Shown: positions 18,669 through 28,734, counted from the stretch's first letter. The stretch: 64,000 nucleotides of DNA from Paracoccus luteus (GCF_004522155.1 NZ_SDEA01000005.1:124001-188000); one strand, 5' to 3'. The notes: a model not told the origin generated them from the sequence alone. Program-made: numbers and translations.

Positions 18669-19687
18669 ACTTCGCCTCGGACAACGCATCTGGCGTGCAT
18701 CCCCGCATCATGGCGGCGCTGGCGGCGGCGAACGACGGCTCAGCCTCGTCCTATGGCCGCGACCCGCTGACCGCCGCCGCCTGCGCCCGCGTGCGCGAGG
18801 TGTTCGAGGCGCCTGACGCCGCCGTGTTCCTGCTGGGCACCGGCACCGCCGCCAACGCGCTGGCGCTGGCGCAGCTGTGCCCGCCCTGGGGGCGCATCTT
18901 CTGCCACCGCACCGCCCATATCGAGACGAGCGAATCCGGCGCGCCCGCCTTCATGGCCGGGGGCGCGCAGCTGGCGCTGATCGACGGGGCAGGGGGCAAG
19001 GTCACGCCCGCGGCGCTGGCGGCGCGGCTGGCCGAATACCCGCAGGTGGATGAACACGACGGGGTGAACGCGGTCCTGTCGCTGACGAACGCCACCGAAT
19101 GGGGCACGGTCTATGCCCCGGGCGAGGTGGCGGCGCTGGCGCAGGCGGCGGGCATGGCGGTCCACATCGACGGCGCGCGCTTTGCCAACGCGGTGGCGGC
19201 GACCGGCGCCACGCCTGCCGCGCTGACCCACCGCGCGGGCGCGGCCGCGCTGTCGCTGGGCGGGACGAAGGGCGGCTGTCTCGCGCTGGAGGCGGTGGTG
19301 ATCTTCGATCCCGCCCGCGCCGCGCAGTTCGATTTCCGCCGCATGCGCGCGGGGCATCTGTGGTCCAAGCACCGCTTCCTTGCGGCGCAGATGCTGGCGT
19401 GGCTCGACGGCGATCTGTGGCTGGACCTTGCCCGCCACGCCAACGCCGCCGCATCCGAACTGGCCACGATCCTGCGCGCCGCCGCGGCCGAGCCGCTGGC
19501 CCCGGTGCAGGCCAACGAGGTCTTCGTCCGCCTGCCCCGGCCCCTGATCGCCCGGCTGCGGACGCAGGGCCTGCGCGCCGCCGACTGGCCCACACCGGGC
19601 GACGACGCCGACGCGGCGACGATCCGGCTGGTGACGAGCTGGGCCACGACCGAGGATGAAATCGCCGCCCTGCGCGCGGCGTTGTAA
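18665..19687 (+). CDS. Low-specificity threonine aldolase family, PLP enzyme
   Basis: 340-residue fold-type I PLP enzyme that would split L-threonine/L-allo-threonine into glycine and acetaldehyde. Family landmarks are FASDNASGVHPRIM, FLLGTGTAANALAL, HIETSESGAP, VHIDGARFANAV and LSLGGTKGGCLA, in which K202 is the expected Schiff-base lysine. The GTG at 18665 overlaps the UPF0260 stop and gives the family N-terminus. Unusually, the last 13 codons, the stop and about 60 bp beyond are tandemly repeated downstream in decayed form. Confidence 0.9.
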   Translation: MNFASDNASGVHPRIMAALAAANDGSASSYGRDPLTAAACARVREVFEAPDAAVFLLGTGTAANALALAQLCPPWGRIFCHRTAHIETSESGAPAFMAGGAQLALIDGAGGKVTPAALAARLAEYPQVDEHDGVNAVLSLTNATEWGTVYAPGEVAALAQAAGMAVHIDGARFANAVAATGATPAALTHRAGAAALSLGGTKGGCLALEAVVIFDPARAAQFDFRRMRAGHLWSKHRFLAAQMLAWLDGDLWLDLARHANAAASELATILRAAAAEPLAPVQANEVFVRLPRPLIARLRTQGLRAADWPTPGDDADAATIRLVTSWATTEDEIAALRAAL

Positions 19688-19874
19688 GGCGGAATGCCGG
19701 CGGGCAATGCCTTGCCGGCGACGGAGCGGGCCGCTCAGCCGGGCCGCGACACAGGTGAGATCGCTGCAGCGGCGGTGTAGGTTCGGACGGCGGCGGGGCA
19801 ATGCCCTGCCGGCGGCCGAGCGGTTTGCTCAACCGCGCCACGACCGAGGATGATATTGCGGCCCTTTGCGCGTC
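19641..19874. repeat. About 2.4 tandem copies of a 94-100 bp unit spanning the threonine aldolase 3' end
   Basis: Unit 1 (19641-19740) holds the last codons, stop and tail of the aldolase gene. Unit 2 (19741-19834) and partial unit 3 (19835-19874) follow directly. Unit 3 aligns with the start of unit 1 at roughly 33 of 40 positions by eye. Units 1 and 2 share a GGGCAATGCC-YTGCCGGCG hairpin segment. Unit 2 still ends a frame in IAAAAV-stop, a relic of IAALRAAL-stop. It fills the gap between converging genes. Confidence 0.75.
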
Positions 19875-20394
19875 AGGCCAGCGCCTCAAGCAGCAGGTCC
19901 AGCGCATGGTCCACCGTGGCCGCGCGCACGCCGTCGCGGCCCAAGGCTCCGAACTCGACCGTTTCGGTCCGCACGCCGCCCGTGTCGGCGATGCCGAAGC
20001 AGACGCGGCCCTCGGGCTTGTGTTCGGACGGGCCGGGGCCGGCGATGCCCGTGACGGCGACGACGATTCCGGCGCGCGAGCGTTCCAGCGCGCCCGTAGC
20101 CATTTCGGCGGCGACCTCTTCGCTGACCGCGCCGTGTGCGTCCAGCGTCGCCTGGCGGACGCCCAGCATCTCTTGCTTGGCCTCGTTGGAATAGGTGACG
20201 AAGCCGCGGTCCACCATCTCGGACGCGCCCTCGACGTCGGTCAGCTTGCTGACGATCAGCCCGCCGGTGCAGCTTTCGGCGGTGGCGATCATCACGCCGC
20301 GTCGCCGGGCGGCGTCCAGCAGCGTCTCGGCCTTGGCCAGTTCCTTGTGCGTCAGTTCGGGCTTGTCGTCGGCGTTCGGCTTCGGCTCGCTCAT
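19873..20394 (-). CDS. pncC: CinA C-terminal domain protein (nicotinamide-nucleotide amidase type)
   Basis: 173-residue stand-alone CinA-C domain that would deamidate NMN to NaMN for NAD recycling. Motifs are ATAESCTGGLIVSKLTDVEGAS, which bears the catalytic serine, VTYSNEAKQEMLGV, GAVSEEVAAEMATGAL and VAVTGIAGPGP. There is a short charged N-terminal lead ([14 protein letters not shown]). Its ATG overlaps the pgpA stop by one base, so it is the last gene of the ispDF-pgpA-pncC operon. Confidence 0.88.
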   Translation of the reverse strand: MSEPKPNADDKPELTHKELAKAETLLDAARRRGVMIATAESCTGGLIVSKLTDVEGASEMVDRGFVTYSNEAKQEMLGVRQATLDAHGAVSEEVAAEMATGALERSRAGIVVAVTGIAGPGPSEHKPEGRVCFGIADTGGVRTETVEFGALGRDGVRAATVDHALDLLLEALA

Positions 20395-20885
20395 CACATC
20401 AACCCGTGAGAAATCCCGGCGGCGATCATGGTCGCGGTTCCGGCGAACAGGCCAGCCCAGAAATCGTCCAGCATCACCCCGGCGGCATCGGCGCGCCGGT
20501 CGGCGCGGCCGACCAGCCAGGGTTTCCAGATGTCGAACAGGCGAAAGAACACGAACGCCGCGACCCAGCCCGGCCAGGGAAAGCGGTCGGCGGGCAGGCC
20601 CATCAGCCAGAAACCGGCCGAGGGGAAACACAGCGCCAGCCACTGGCCCGCGACCTCGTCCACGACGATCTCGCTGCGGTCCTTCTCGGCCATCCCGGCG
20701 GTCCAGCCCGCGACGGCCCACAGCCCCAGCGCGAACGTCGCAGCCGTGGCCAGCGCCAGCGCCGGGAAATGCCCCAGCCGGTGCAGGATCAGCCCCATCA
20801 CGATGGCCAGCGCCGAGGCCCAGGTGCCCGGCGCGGGCCGCAGATGGCCGACGCCGAACCATGTCGCCAGGCACGCCTGCATCAT
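20394..20885 (-). CDS. pgpA: Phosphatidylglycerophosphatase A
   Basis: 163-residue inner-membrane enzyme that removes phosphate from phosphatidylglycerol phosphate. The PgpA features are [18 protein letters not shown] near the N-terminus, [15 protein letters not shown] with the conserved acidic residues, [11 protein letters not shown] and [14 protein letters not shown]. Several hydrophobic segments are present. ATG 20885 overlaps the ispDF stop by 4 bp (ATGA); a second in-frame ATG follows at once. Confidence 0.93.
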   Translation of the reverse strand: MMQACLATWFGVGHLRPAPGTWASALAIVMGLILHRLGHFPALALATAATFALGLWAVAGWTAGMAEKDRSEIVVDEVAGQWLALCFPSAGFWLMGLPADRFPWPGWVAAFVFFRLFDIWKPWLVGRADRRADAAGVMLDDFWAGLFAGTATMIAAGISHGLM

Positions 20886-22054
20886 GCGCCCCCGATCAGC
20901 GTGGCGGTGGCGATGGCGGCGATGCCCTCGCCCCGGCCGGTGAAGCCCAGCCGTTCGGACGTGGTGGCCTTGACGCTGACGCGGGCGGCATCGACCCCCA
21001 TGATCTCGGCCAGCCGCGCCTGCATGGCGGCGGCGTGGGGGCCGATCTTCGGGAACTCGCAGATCAGGGTCACGTCGGCGTTGCCCAGCCGATAACCCTG
21101 CGCCCGCGCCAGTTCCGCCGCGTGCGCCAGGAAGATATCGCTGGCCGCGCCCTTCCACTGCGGGTCGCTGGGGGGGAAATGGCGGCCGATGTCGCCCTGC
21201 GCCAGCGCGCCATAGAGGGCGTCGGTCAGCGCGTGCATCCCCACGTCGGCGTCGGAATGGCCGACCAGCCCCGCGCCATGCGGCACGCGCACCCCGCACA
21301 GCCAGACGTGATCGCCGGGGCCGAACGCATGCACGTCGAACCCGTTGCCCAGCCGAACGTCCATCGCAGCCTCCAGCAGGTGGCGCGCGCGGTCGAAATC
21401 GGCGGGCCAGGTCAGTTTCAGGTTGTCCTCGGCGCCCGGCGTGATCGTCACGGGCAGGCCGGCGCGATGCGCCAGCTCCACATCGTCGGCGGCGCCCTGC
21501 GGATGGGCGCGATGCGCGGCAAGGATCGCGTCCAGCGCAAAACCCTGGGGCGTCTGGGCGCGATACAGCCCCTCGCGGTCGGCGAACCCCGTGACCCGCG
21601 CCCCGTCGCCGCGCCACAGCGCGTCCGTCACCGGCAGCGCCGGGGCCGCAGCAGGCGCGCCCGCGGCCAGCGCGGCGGTCACGCCGTCGATGACCGCGCG
21701 CGACACCAGCGGACGCGCGCCGTCGTGGATCAGCACATGCGTCACACCCGAGCCGTCCAGCGATTGCAGCCCGGCAAGGACGCTGGCCGACCGCGTGTCG
21801 CCGCCCGCAACCAGCGTGACGGGACCGGACAGTTCGGCCACGGCGCGCGGCATGTCGTCGGGGTGGACCACGACGACGATGCGCCCCACGCCGGCGAAGG
21901 CATCGATGCTGCGCGCCAGCACGCGGCGCCCCGACAGGTCGCGCCATTGCTTCGGCTGATCCCCGCCGGCGCGCAGGCCGCGCCCGGCGGCGGTGATGAC
22001 GACGGCAAGCCGGTCGGGCGAAAGCGCAGGGGGCGGGGGGGCGGTGCGGTCCAT
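20882..22054 (-). CDS. ispDF: Bifunctional IspD/IspF isoprenoid enzyme
   Basis: 390-residue fusion for two non-consecutive steps of the MEP pathway. The N-terminal cytidylyltransferase (IspD) has [28 protein letters not shown] and AQTPQGF. The C-terminal MECDP synthase (IspF) begins near residue 231 with [11 protein letters not shown] and includes [19 protein letters not shown] and [11 protein letters not shown], with its zinc-binding Asp/His. The fusion is usual in alphaproteobacteria. ATG 22054 gives a compact start; rpiA is divergent 120 bp away. Confidence 0.97.
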   Translation of the reverse strand: MDRTAPPPPALSPDRLAVVITAAGRGLRAGGDQPKQWRDLSGRRVLARSIDAFAGVGRIVVVVHPDDMPRAVAELSGPVTLVAGGDTRSASVLAGLQSLDGSGVTHVLIHDGARPLVSRAVIDGVTAALAAGAPAAAPALPVTDALWRGDGARVTGFADREGLYRAQTPQGFALDAILAAHRAHPQGAADDVELAHRAGLPVTITPGAEDNLKLTWPADFDRARHLLEAAMDVRLGNGFDVHAFGPGDHVWLCGVRVPHGAGLVGHSDADVGMHALTDALYGALAQGDIGRHFPPSDPQWKGAASDIFLAHAAELARAQGYRLGNADVTLICEFPKIGPHAAAMQARLAEIMGVDAARVSVKATTSERLGFTGRGEGIAAIATATLIGGA

Positions 22055-22174
22055 GCCGCCGGGATACGTCAGCGGGGCGGGCCGTGCAACGGCCGCGCCC
22101 CGCCCGCCGAACGCCCCCTCGCGCCCGGCGGGCATCCGGCCTATATCCGTTGCGACAAACGCAAGGAGGCGCGC

Positions 22175-22903
22175 ATGACCGATCTTTCCCCCTCGGACGC
22201 GGCCAAGGACGCGGCGGCGCGGGCGGCCGTCGCGCTGGTGCGGGACGGGATGCGCGTGGGCCTGGGAACCGGGTCCACCGCCGTCTTCATGGTGCATCGG
22301 CTGGCGGAACGGGTGCGCGCCGAAGGGCTGCGCCTGCGGCTGGCCGCGACCAGCCGCGCGACCTGCGACCTGGCCCGGCAGCTTGGCCTGACGATCGAAG
22401 ACCTGGACGACATCGGCTGGCTGGACCTGACCATCGACGGCGCGGACGAGATCGACCCCGACCTGAACCTGATCAAGGGCGGCGGCGGGGCGCATCTGCG
22501 CGAAAAGATCACGGCGGCCGCGTCCGACCGGATGGTGGTCATCGCCGACCCCGGCAAGGTGGTCGAGACGCTGGGCGCGTTCCACCTGCCGGTCGAGGTG
22601 ATCCCCTTTGGCTGGCAGACCACGCGGGCGCATGTCCAGCGCCTGCTGGAATCGCTGGACCTGACCCAGCGTCCGATGCTGACCCGCCAGCGCGACGGCC
22701 GCGATTTCGTCACCGACGAGGGCAACATGATCCTGGACCTTTCGCTTGAGGCGATCCCCGACTGCCGGGCCTTGTCCAACGGGCTGAGCGCGATCCCCGG
22801 CGTCGTGGAACACGGGCTGTTTCTGGGCATGTGCGACCTTGCGCTGATCGGCAGCCCGGACGGCGGCGTGATCGAACTGGCCCGGCCCGAGGTGGTGGAA
22901 TGA
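22175..22903 (+). CDS. rpiA: Ribose-5-phosphate isomerase A
   Basis: 242-residue isomerase of the pentose phosphate pathway (ribose 5-phosphate to ribulose 5-phosphate). Motifs are [36 protein letters not shown] and [21 protein letters not shown] near-perfect AAGGAGG ribosome site precedes ATG 22175. Its stop overlaps gor (ATGA), so the isomerase that feeds NADPH metabolism is cotranslated with an NADPH-using reductase. Confidence 0.97.
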   Translation: MTDLSPSDAAKDAAARAAVALVRDGMRVGLGTGSTAVFMVHRLAERVRAEGLRLRLAATSRATCDLARQLGLTIEDLDDIGWLDLTIDGADEIDPDLNLIKGGGGAHLREKITAAASDRMVVIADPGKVVETLGAFHLPVEVIPFGWQTTRAHVQRLLESLDLTQRPMLTRQRDGRDFVTDEGNMILDLSLEAIPDCRALSNGLSAIPGVVEHGLFLGMCDLALIGSPDGGVIELARPEVVE

Positions 22904-24309
22904 GCTTTGATTTCGATCTGTTCGTGATCGGCGGCGGCTCGGGCGGGGTGCGCGCGGCGCGCATCGCCGCCAGCCAGCACGGCGCCCGCGTGGCGCTGGC
23001 CGAGGAAAGCCGCATGGGCGGCACCTGCGTCATCCGCGGCTGCGTGCCGAAAAAGCTGATGATCTTCGCCAGCGGCGCGCCCGCGGCGGCCGAGGAGGCC
23101 CGCGGCTATGGCTGGTCGGCGGACGCGGGGCGGTTCGACTGGCCCGCCTTCCGCGGCAAGCTGCACGCGGAACTGTCGCGGCTGGAAGGGATCTACGAGG
23201 GCGGGCTGGTCGCGGCGGGGGTCACGGTCCACCACGCCCGCGCCCGCGTCGTCGATGCCCACACGGTCGAGCTGGCCGACGGACGGCGGTTCAGCGCCGC
23301 CCATATCCTGATCGCCGTCGGCGGCCGGCCGGTGCGCCCGGACATTCCGGGGGCGGAACTGGGGCTGATCTCGGACGACCTCTTCGACCTGGACCGGCTG
23401 CCGCGCCGGGTTCTGGTCGTTGGCGGCGGCTTCATCGCCTGCGAATACGCGACGATCCTGAACGGCCTCGGCTGCGCCGTGACGCTGGTCCATCGCGGCG
23501 ACAAGGCGTTGCGCGGCTTTGACGACGAGCTGCGCGGCCTTGTCACCCGCCAGCTTGCGGGGATCGGGGTCACGCTGCAGCTGGACGACAGCCCCACCGC
23601 GCTTTCCCGCAACGGCGAGGGCGTGCGCGTCAGCTTCAAGGCGGGGCCGGATGCGGACTTTGACGCGGTGATGTTCGCGACCGGGCGGGCGCCGTTCACC
23701 GCCGGGCTGGGGCTTGAGGAAACCGGCGTGCGGCTTGGCCCCAAGGGCCAGATCCTTGTCGACCAGTGGTCGCAGACGGCCGTGCCCTCGATCTTTGCGG
23801 TGGGCGACGTGACCGACCGCGTCAACCTGACCCCCGTCGCCATCCGCGAGGGGCACGCCTTCGCCGACACGGTGTTCGGCGCGCAGCCGCGCTGCGTCGA
23901 TCACGCGCTGATCGCCAGCGCCGTCTATACCCGCCCGCACGAGCTGGCGACCATCGGCCTGACCGAGGAGGAGGCGGGCGCAAAGGGCCCGATCGAGGTC
24001 TATGCCGCCAGTTTCCGCCCGATGCGCTCGCTGTTCGCCGGGTCCGAGATCCGGGCGCTGATGAAGCTGGTGGTCTGCGAGACGACGCGCCGGGTGCTGG
24101 GCTGCCACATCTTTGCCCCCGAGGCGGGCGAGATGATCCAGCTGGCCGCCGTCGCCATCGGGATGAAGGCCACGAAAGAGGATTTCGACGCCGCCGTGGC
24201 CGTCCACCCGACGCTGGCCGAGGAGCTGGTCACGATGCGCATGCCCGTCCGGCGCGCCGGTCCCCAGCCGGCACCCGCGCCGCGCGCCGCGCAGCCCGCC
24301 GAGGCGTGA
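22900..24309 (+). CDS. gor: Glutathione-disulfide reductase
   Basis: 469-residue FAD/NADPH oxidoreductase that keeps glutathione reduced in the cytosol. The FAD motif [11 protein letters not shown], the redox-active disulfide [12 protein letters not shown] (C43, C48), the NADPH-binding [15 protein letters not shown], the second FAD segment [18 protein letters not shown] and the C-terminal catalytic [12 protein letters not shown] are all present. A proline/alanine-rich tail of about 20 residues follows. It is cotranscribed with rpiA. Confidence 0.95.
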   Translation: MSFDFDLFVIGGGSGGVRAARIAASQHGARVALAEESRMGGTCVIRGCVPKKLMIFASGAPAAAEEARGYGWSADAGRFDWPAFRGKLHAELSRLEGIYEGGLVAAGVTVHHARARVVDAHTVELADGRRFSAAHILIAVGGRPVRPDIPGAELGLISDDLFDLDRLPRRVLVVGGGFIACEYATILNGLGCAVTLVHRGDKALRGFDDELRGLVTRQLAGIGVTLQLDDSPTALSRNGEGVRVSFKAGPDADFDAVMFATGRAPFTAGLGLEETGVRLGPKGQILVDQWSQTAVPSIFAVGDVTDRVNLTPVAIREGHAFADTVFGAQPRCVDHALIASAVYTRPHELATIGLTEEEAGAKGPIEVYAASFRPMRSLFAGSEIRALMKLVVCETTRRVLGCHIFAPEAGEMIQLAAVAIGMKATKEDFDAAVAVHPTLAEELVTMRMPVRRAGPQPAPAPRAAQPAEA

Positions 24310-24432
24310 CCCCCGCGGCCTGATCGCCGCTCACGGTCGCGTCGCTGGTATCCGCGGCGCGCGGGGACACAAAGGGTTGACTTCACGCATGTTCGCCCCA
24401 GTTAGGGGTCAGGTTTGACGAAAGGTGAATTC

Positions 24433-25695
24433 ATGGCAAATCAGGGCCCGTGGGGCGGGGGCACCGGCGGCGGCGGCGGCGACGACGAGCGGCCCAAGGC
24501 GCCACCCGCGCGCCCGCCGGAACAGGGCCGCGGCCCGCAGCGCCCGTGGGGCGTGCCCGGCGGCTCTGACGACCGGCCGCCCCCGAACGGCCGGCGCCGC
24601 CCCGACCAGGTTCCCGAGATCGAGGATCTGATGCGCAAGGGCCAGGAACGGCTGCGCGTCCTGATGGGCGGCAAGACCGGCGGCCCGCGCGGCCCCGGCG
24701 CGCCGCGGCCCGGCCTGCCCCGCGCCAGCCGCGGCACCTGGGGCATCTTTGCCCTGGGCGCGGTGGCGGTCTGGGTCTTCACCAGCTTCTACACCGTGGA
24801 CACCGGCGAAAAGTCGGTCGAACTGCTGTTCGGCCAGCCCTATGCGGTGCGCGACGAGGGTCTGAACTTTGCCCCCTGGCCCTTTGTCACCCGCCAGATC
24901 ATCGGCGTGACCGAGGAAAAGTCGATCGACATCGGCACCGGGCGCGACGCGCTGGACAGCGGGCTGATGCTGACCCGCGACCAGAACATCGTGGACATGC
25001 AGTATCAGGTCGTCTGGAACGTCTCGAACCCGGAACAGTATCTGTTCAACCTGGCCGACCCCGAGGGCACGATCCGCGCCGTCGCCGAAAGCGCGATGCG
25101 CGACATCGTGGCCCGGTCGGAACTGGCCCCGATCCTGAACCGCGACCGCGGCGTCATCGCCAACGACCTGGAAATCGCGATCCAGGCCACGCTGGACAGC
25201 TATAGCGCCGGCATCAACGTCGTGCGCGTCAACCTTGGCCGCGCCGACCCCCCGCAAGAGGTCATCGACGCCTTCCGCGAGGTGCAGGCCGCCCAGCAGG
25301 AACGCGACCGGCTTGAGAAAGAGGCCGACGCCTATGCCAACCGCGTGCTGGCCAACGCCCGCGGCGAGGCGGCAGCCCTGGTCGAGCAGTCCGAGGCATA
25401 TCGCGCGCAGGCGGTCAACGCCGCCGAGGGCGAAGCCGCGCGGTTCATCTCGGTCTATGACGAATACATCAAGGCGCCCGACGTGACCCGCCGCCGGATG
25501 TATCTGGAAACGATGGAAAAAGTGCTGGGCGACGTGAACAAGGTGCTGATCGACGGCGGCGCGTCCGGTTCGGGCGTCGTGCCCTATCTGCCGCTTGACC
25601 AGCTGCGCCCGCAGCCCGTGCAGCCGGCCGCCCAGCCCTCGGCCGCCGCTCGCGGCGTTGCCCCCGAAACCACCGTCACGCAGGGGAGCAACTGA
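24433..25695 (+). CDS. hflK: FtsH regulator HflK (SPFH/prohibitin family)
   Basis: 420-residue membrane protein that, with HflC, surrounds and modulates the FtsH protease. The first 100 residues are Gly/Pro-rich and disordered. One transmembrane segment (about 102-119, WGIFALGAVAVWVFTSF) anchors a periplasmic SPFH domain with GEKSVELLFGQPY, LTRDQNIVDMQYQVVWNV and the long charged helix around QQERDRLEKEADAYAN. ATG 24433 gives the normal MANQGPWGGG start. The stop overlaps hflC by one base. Confidence 0.95.
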   Translation: MANQGPWGGGTGGGGGDDERPKAPPARPPEQGRGPQRPWGVPGGSDDRPPPNGRRRPDQVPEIEDLMRKGQERLRVLMGGKTGGPRGPGAPRPGLPRASRGTWGIFALGAVAVWVFTSFYTVDTGEKSVELLFGQPYAVRDEGLNFAPWPFVTRQIIGVTEEKSIDIGTGRDALDSGLMLTRDQNIVDMQYQVVWNVSNPEQYLFNLADPEGTIRAVAESAMRDIVARSELAPILNRDRGVIANDLEIAIQATLDSYSAGINVVRVNLGRADPPQEVIDAFREVQAAQQERDRLEKEADAYANRVLANARGEAAALVEQSEAYRAQAVNAAEGEAARFISVYDEYIKAPDVTRRRMYLETMEKVLGDVNKVLIDGGASGSGVVPYLPLDQLRPQPVQPAAQPSAAARGVAPETTVTQGSN

Positions 25696-26891
25696 TGCGC
25701 CGCGCGATTTCCTTCTTTGCGCTGCCGCTGGTGATCGTGCTGGCGGTGGCTGTCATGGCCTCGGTCTATATCGTCGATGTCCGCGAAAAGGCGCTGGTGC
25801 TGCGCTTTGGCGAGGTCGTGGCGGTGCGCGAGGAACCCGGCCTCGGCCTCAAGCTGCCGGTCGTGGATCAGGTCGTGAAATACGACGCCCGCATCCTCGG
25901 CCTGACGACCGAGCCGATGGAGGTCACGCCGCTGGACGACCGCCGGCTTGTGGTCGATGCCTTCCTGCGCTGGCAGATCACCGACGTGGTGCGGTTCCGT
26001 CGCGCCGTGGGCGATGGCGGCATCGCATTCGCCGAAAGCCGGCTGTCGGGGATCATGACCAACGCGATCCGCGGCGTGCTGGGTTCGGTCCCCTCGACGA
26101 CGGTCCTGTCGGATGACCGGACCTCGCTGATGAACCAGATCCGCGACACCGCCCGGCGCGACGCCGAGAACCTTGGCGTGCAGGTCATCGACGTGCGGCT
26201 GACGCGCACCGACCTGCCCGAGCAGAACCTGACCGCGACCTATGCGCGGATGCGGGCCGAACGCGAACGCGAAGCCGCCGACGAGATCGCGCGCGGCGGC
26301 GAGGCCGCGCAGCGGGTCCGCGCCACCGCCGACCGGACCGTGGTCGAGCTGACCTCGGACGCGCGGCGCAAGGCCGAGGTGGTGCGCGGCGAGGCTGACG
26401 CCCGGCGCAACGCCATCTATGCCGACGCCTTCGGCCGCGACCCCGAGTTCTTTGCCTTCACCCGTTCGATGACCGCCTATGAACGCGCGCTGCGCGGGTC
26501 CAACAGCTCGATGGTGATGGCGCCGGACGGCGAGTTCTTCAGCTATCTGGGCGGAGAGACGGGCGGCGGCACCGGTCCCGGTGGCGTGCCGATCACGCCG
26601 CCCGCGGCTGGCACGGACGGCGCCGCGGCGGATGGCGCCGATGCGGGGGAAACCGCGGCGCCTGCGGAGCCGGACGCGACGGCCGCGCCTGCGGTGCCGG
26701 ACGCGACGGCCGCGCCGGACGGGGCCGCCGAAACGGACGGCGCTGCGGCGGATGCCGGCACGTCGGCCTTGCCCGCCGACACGGCGGCGGCGGTCGCCCC
26801 CGATGCGCCCGTCGCGACGGCCGGGTCCCCGGCAGCGCCCGCTCCGGCGACGACGCCCGCGCCCGAACCCGCCGCGACCGCCGGCAACTGA
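25695..26891 (+). CDS. hflC: FtsH regulator HflC with long Ala/Pro/Asp-rich C-terminal extension
   Basis: 398-residue partner of HflK. The N-terminal transmembrane segment (about 5-25, FFALPLVIVLAVAVMASVYI) is followed by the SPFH core: EKALVLRFGEVVAVRE, VDAFLRWQITDVVRFRRAV and YERALRGSNSSMVMAPDGEFF. HflC is normally about 290-300 residues; here a further 110 residues (from about 289) consist of Ala, Pro, Asp, Thr and Gly. They include a 27-bp tandem repeat at DNA level. The tail would be periplasmic. An intrinsic terminator follows. Confidence 0.92.
   Translation: MRRAISFFALPLVIVLAVAVMASVYIVDVREKALVLRFGEVVAVREEPGLGLKLPVVDQVVKYDARILGLTTEPMEVTPLDDRRLVVDAFLRWQITDVVRFRRAVGDGGIAFAESRLSGIMTNAIRGVLGSVPSTTVLSDDRTSLMNQIRDTARRDAENLGVQVIDVRLTRTDLPEQNLTATYARMRAEREREAADEIARGGEAAQRVRATADRTVVELTSDARRKAEVVRGEADARRNAIYADAFGRDPEFFAFTRSMTAYERALRGSNSSMVMAPDGEFFSYLGGETGGGTGPGGVPITPPAAGTDGAAADGADAGETAAPAEPDATAAPAVPDATAAPDGAAETDGAAADAGTSALPADTAAAVAPDAPVATAGSPAAPAPATTPAPEPAATAGN
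26658..26711 (+). repeat. Tandem 27-bp repeat in the hflC tail
   Basis: Two adjacent 27-bp units (26658-26684 and 26685-26711) differ at one position and encode APAEPDATA / APAVPDATA; a partial third copy follows at 26712. The near identity suggests a recent duplication inside the low-complexity tail. Confidence 0.9.
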
Positions 26892-26913
26892 GCCTGTCAC
26901 GACATCGGCAAGG

Positions 26914-26937
26914 GGGCGCGGGCGACCGCGCCCTTTT
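26914..26937 (+). terminator. Intrinsic terminator after hflC
   Basis: 8-bp perfect stem GGGCGCGG/CCGCGCCC (26914-26921 with 26926-26933), tetraloop GCGA, then TTTT. It lies 22 bp after the hflC stop and separates hflKC from degP. Confidence 0.85.
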
Positions 26938-27102
26938 GCGTTGGGCCGGGCGCATGCGCCCCCGCTCACGCCGCCTCACCCGCAAGTCACGATGAGTTCA
27001 CGCGCGGCGGGCGTGGCACTCTTGCAACTGGTTCCCATATGTCGTGCGTTGGTTTTCGCAAACGGCCGCACGGCGGCCTGCAGATTCTGGAGATTTTCCC
27101 GC

Positions 27103-28734
27103 ATGATCCCCGCCCCTTATCGCCGTCGCCTGGGCCTGTCCGCCTCGGCGCTTGCCCTTGTCATGACGCTGTCGCCCGTCCAGGCGCAGCAGGCCGCGCC
27201 CCAGCCGGTTCCCCCGGCGGCGCCCGCCCAGATCACCCCGCTGCAGGCCGCGCCCTCGGACGCGCCGCAGACCACCACCGATCCCGACGCCGTGGCTGGC
27301 AAGGTGCCGGAGGCCGCGAACGCGAACACGCCGCTGACCGCGCCCGCGCCGCAGGTGATGCCCGACAGCTTCGCGGGCATCGTGGAACGGGTTAGCCCGG
27401 CGGTCGTCAACATCACCACGACCGCGGTCGTGTCGCGCCCCACGACTCGCGGCCCGATGTTCCCCGAAGGCAGCCCGTTTTCCGACCTGTTCCGCGACTT
27501 CGGCATGCCCGGCATGCCCGACCAGGGCCAGCCCTTCGGTGACCAGGGGCCGATGTCGCGGGAACGGTCGAACGCGCTGGGATCGGGGTTCGTCGTGTCG
27601 GCCGAAGGGTTGATCGTCACCAACAACCACGTCATCGACGGCGCGGACGAGATCGAGGTCGAGTTCCAGTCGGGCGCGCGCCTGCCCGCCAAGGTGATCG
27701 GCACCGACGCCACCACCGACGTCGCCGTGCTGAAGGTCGAGGCGGACAACCCGCTGCCCTTCGTCACCTTCGGCGACAGCGACCAGGCCCGCGTGGGCGA
27801 CTGGGTGCTGGCGCTGGGGAACCCGCTGGGGCAGGGGTTTTCCGCCTCGTCCGGGATCATCTCGGCCAAGGCGCGGGCGCTGACCGGCACCTATGACGAT
27901 TTCATCCAGACCGACGCGGCGATCAACCGGGGCAACTCGGGCGGGCCGCTGTTCAACCTGGCCGGAGAGGTGATCGGCGTGAACACCGCGATCCTGTCGC
28001 CCAACGGCGGGTCGATCGGCATCGGGTTCTCGATGGCGTCGAACGTCGTCAGCAAGGTCGTCGAGCAGCTGAACGAGTTCGGCGAGACGCGCCGCGGCTG
28101 GCTGGGCGTCAAGATCCAGGACGTGACCGACGACATCGCCGATTCGCTGGGCCTGGAAACCCGGGCGGGCGCGCTGGTGACGGATGTGCCCGCGGGCCCG
28201 GCGGCCGACGCGGGCGTGCGCGCGGGCGACGTCATCACGCAGTTCGCCGGCGGCGAGGTCGCGGACACCCGCGACCTGGTGCGCCGCGTGGCCGATGCGC
28301 CGGTCGGGCAGGCGGTGGACGTGGTGGTGATGCGCGAGGGCAAGCCCGTCACGCTGCAGATCACGCTGGGCCGGCGCGAACTGGCCGAGGCCGAGGCCGA
28401 CGGGTCCGCCCCCCAGGGCGCCGAGGGCGCGCCCCGCGCCAGCGAGACGCTGGGCCTGACGCTGGCCCCGATGACGCCGGAACTCGCGTCGCGGCTGGAC
28501 CTGCCGCAGAACGCGACCGGGCTGGTCGTGCAGGACGTCGATCCCGAAGGCCCGGCCGCGGGCAAGGGCCTGTCGGCCGGCGACGTCATCGTCGAGGCGG
28601 GCCAGCAGCCCGTCGCCACGCTGTCCGACCTCGAGGCGCGGGTGGCCGAGGCCAAGGAGGCCGGGCGCAAGTCGGTCCTGCTGCTGGTCCGGCGCGAGGG
28701 CGAGCCGCGGTTCCTGGCGCTGTCGGTCGAATGA
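27103..28734 (+). CDS. degP: Periplasmic serine protease/chaperone DegP (HtrA/Do family)
   Basis: 543-residue exported protease. A signal peptide (LGLSASALALVMTLSPVQAQ) is followed by an Ala/Pro linker, a trypsin-like domain with the triad H176 (TNNHVIDGADE), D206 (DATTDVAVLKVE) and S279 (NRGNSGGPLF), then two PDZ domains (about 330-425 and 450-540; RRGWLGVKIQDV starts the first). ATG 27103 has GGAG upstream. It lies beyond the hflKC terminator, so it has its own promoter in the 210-bp gap, which I could not locate with confidence. The gene's 3' end and terminator are tandemly duplicated downstream. Confidence 0.95.
   Translation: MIPAPYRRRLGLSASALALVMTLSPVQAQQAAPQPVPPAAPAQITPLQAAPSDAPQTTTDPDAVAGKVPEAANANTPLTAPAPQVMPDSFAGIVERVSPAVVNITTTAVVSRPTTRGPMFPEGSPFSDLFRDFGMPGMPDQGQPFGDQGPMSRERSNALGSGFVVSAEGLIVTNNHVIDGADEIEVEFQSGARLPAKVIGTDATTDVAVLKVEADNPLPFVTFGDSDQARVGDWVLALGNPLGQGFSASSGIISAKARALTGTYDDFIQTDAAINRGNSGGPLFNLAGEVIGVNTAILSPNGGSIGIGFSMASNVVSKVVEQLNEFGETRRGWLGVKIQDVTDDIADSLGLETRAGALVTDVPAGPAADAGVRAGDVITQFAGGEVADTRDLVRRVADAPVGQAVDVVVMREGKPVTLQITLGRRELAEAEADGSAPQGAEGAPRASETLGLTLAPMTPELASRLDLPQNATGLVVQDVDPEGPAAGKGLSAGDVIVEAGQQPVATLSDLEARVAEAKEAGRKSVLLLVRREGEPRFLALSVE

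Noticed and set aside
27020..27050. sigma54-like (TGGCAC ... TTGC) or heat-shock-like (CTTGCAA ... CCCATAT) promoter before degP
   Set aside because: The spacing between the halves is wrong for both: the GG and GC dinucleotides are too close for -24/-12, and the heat-shock halves are only about 6 bp apart.
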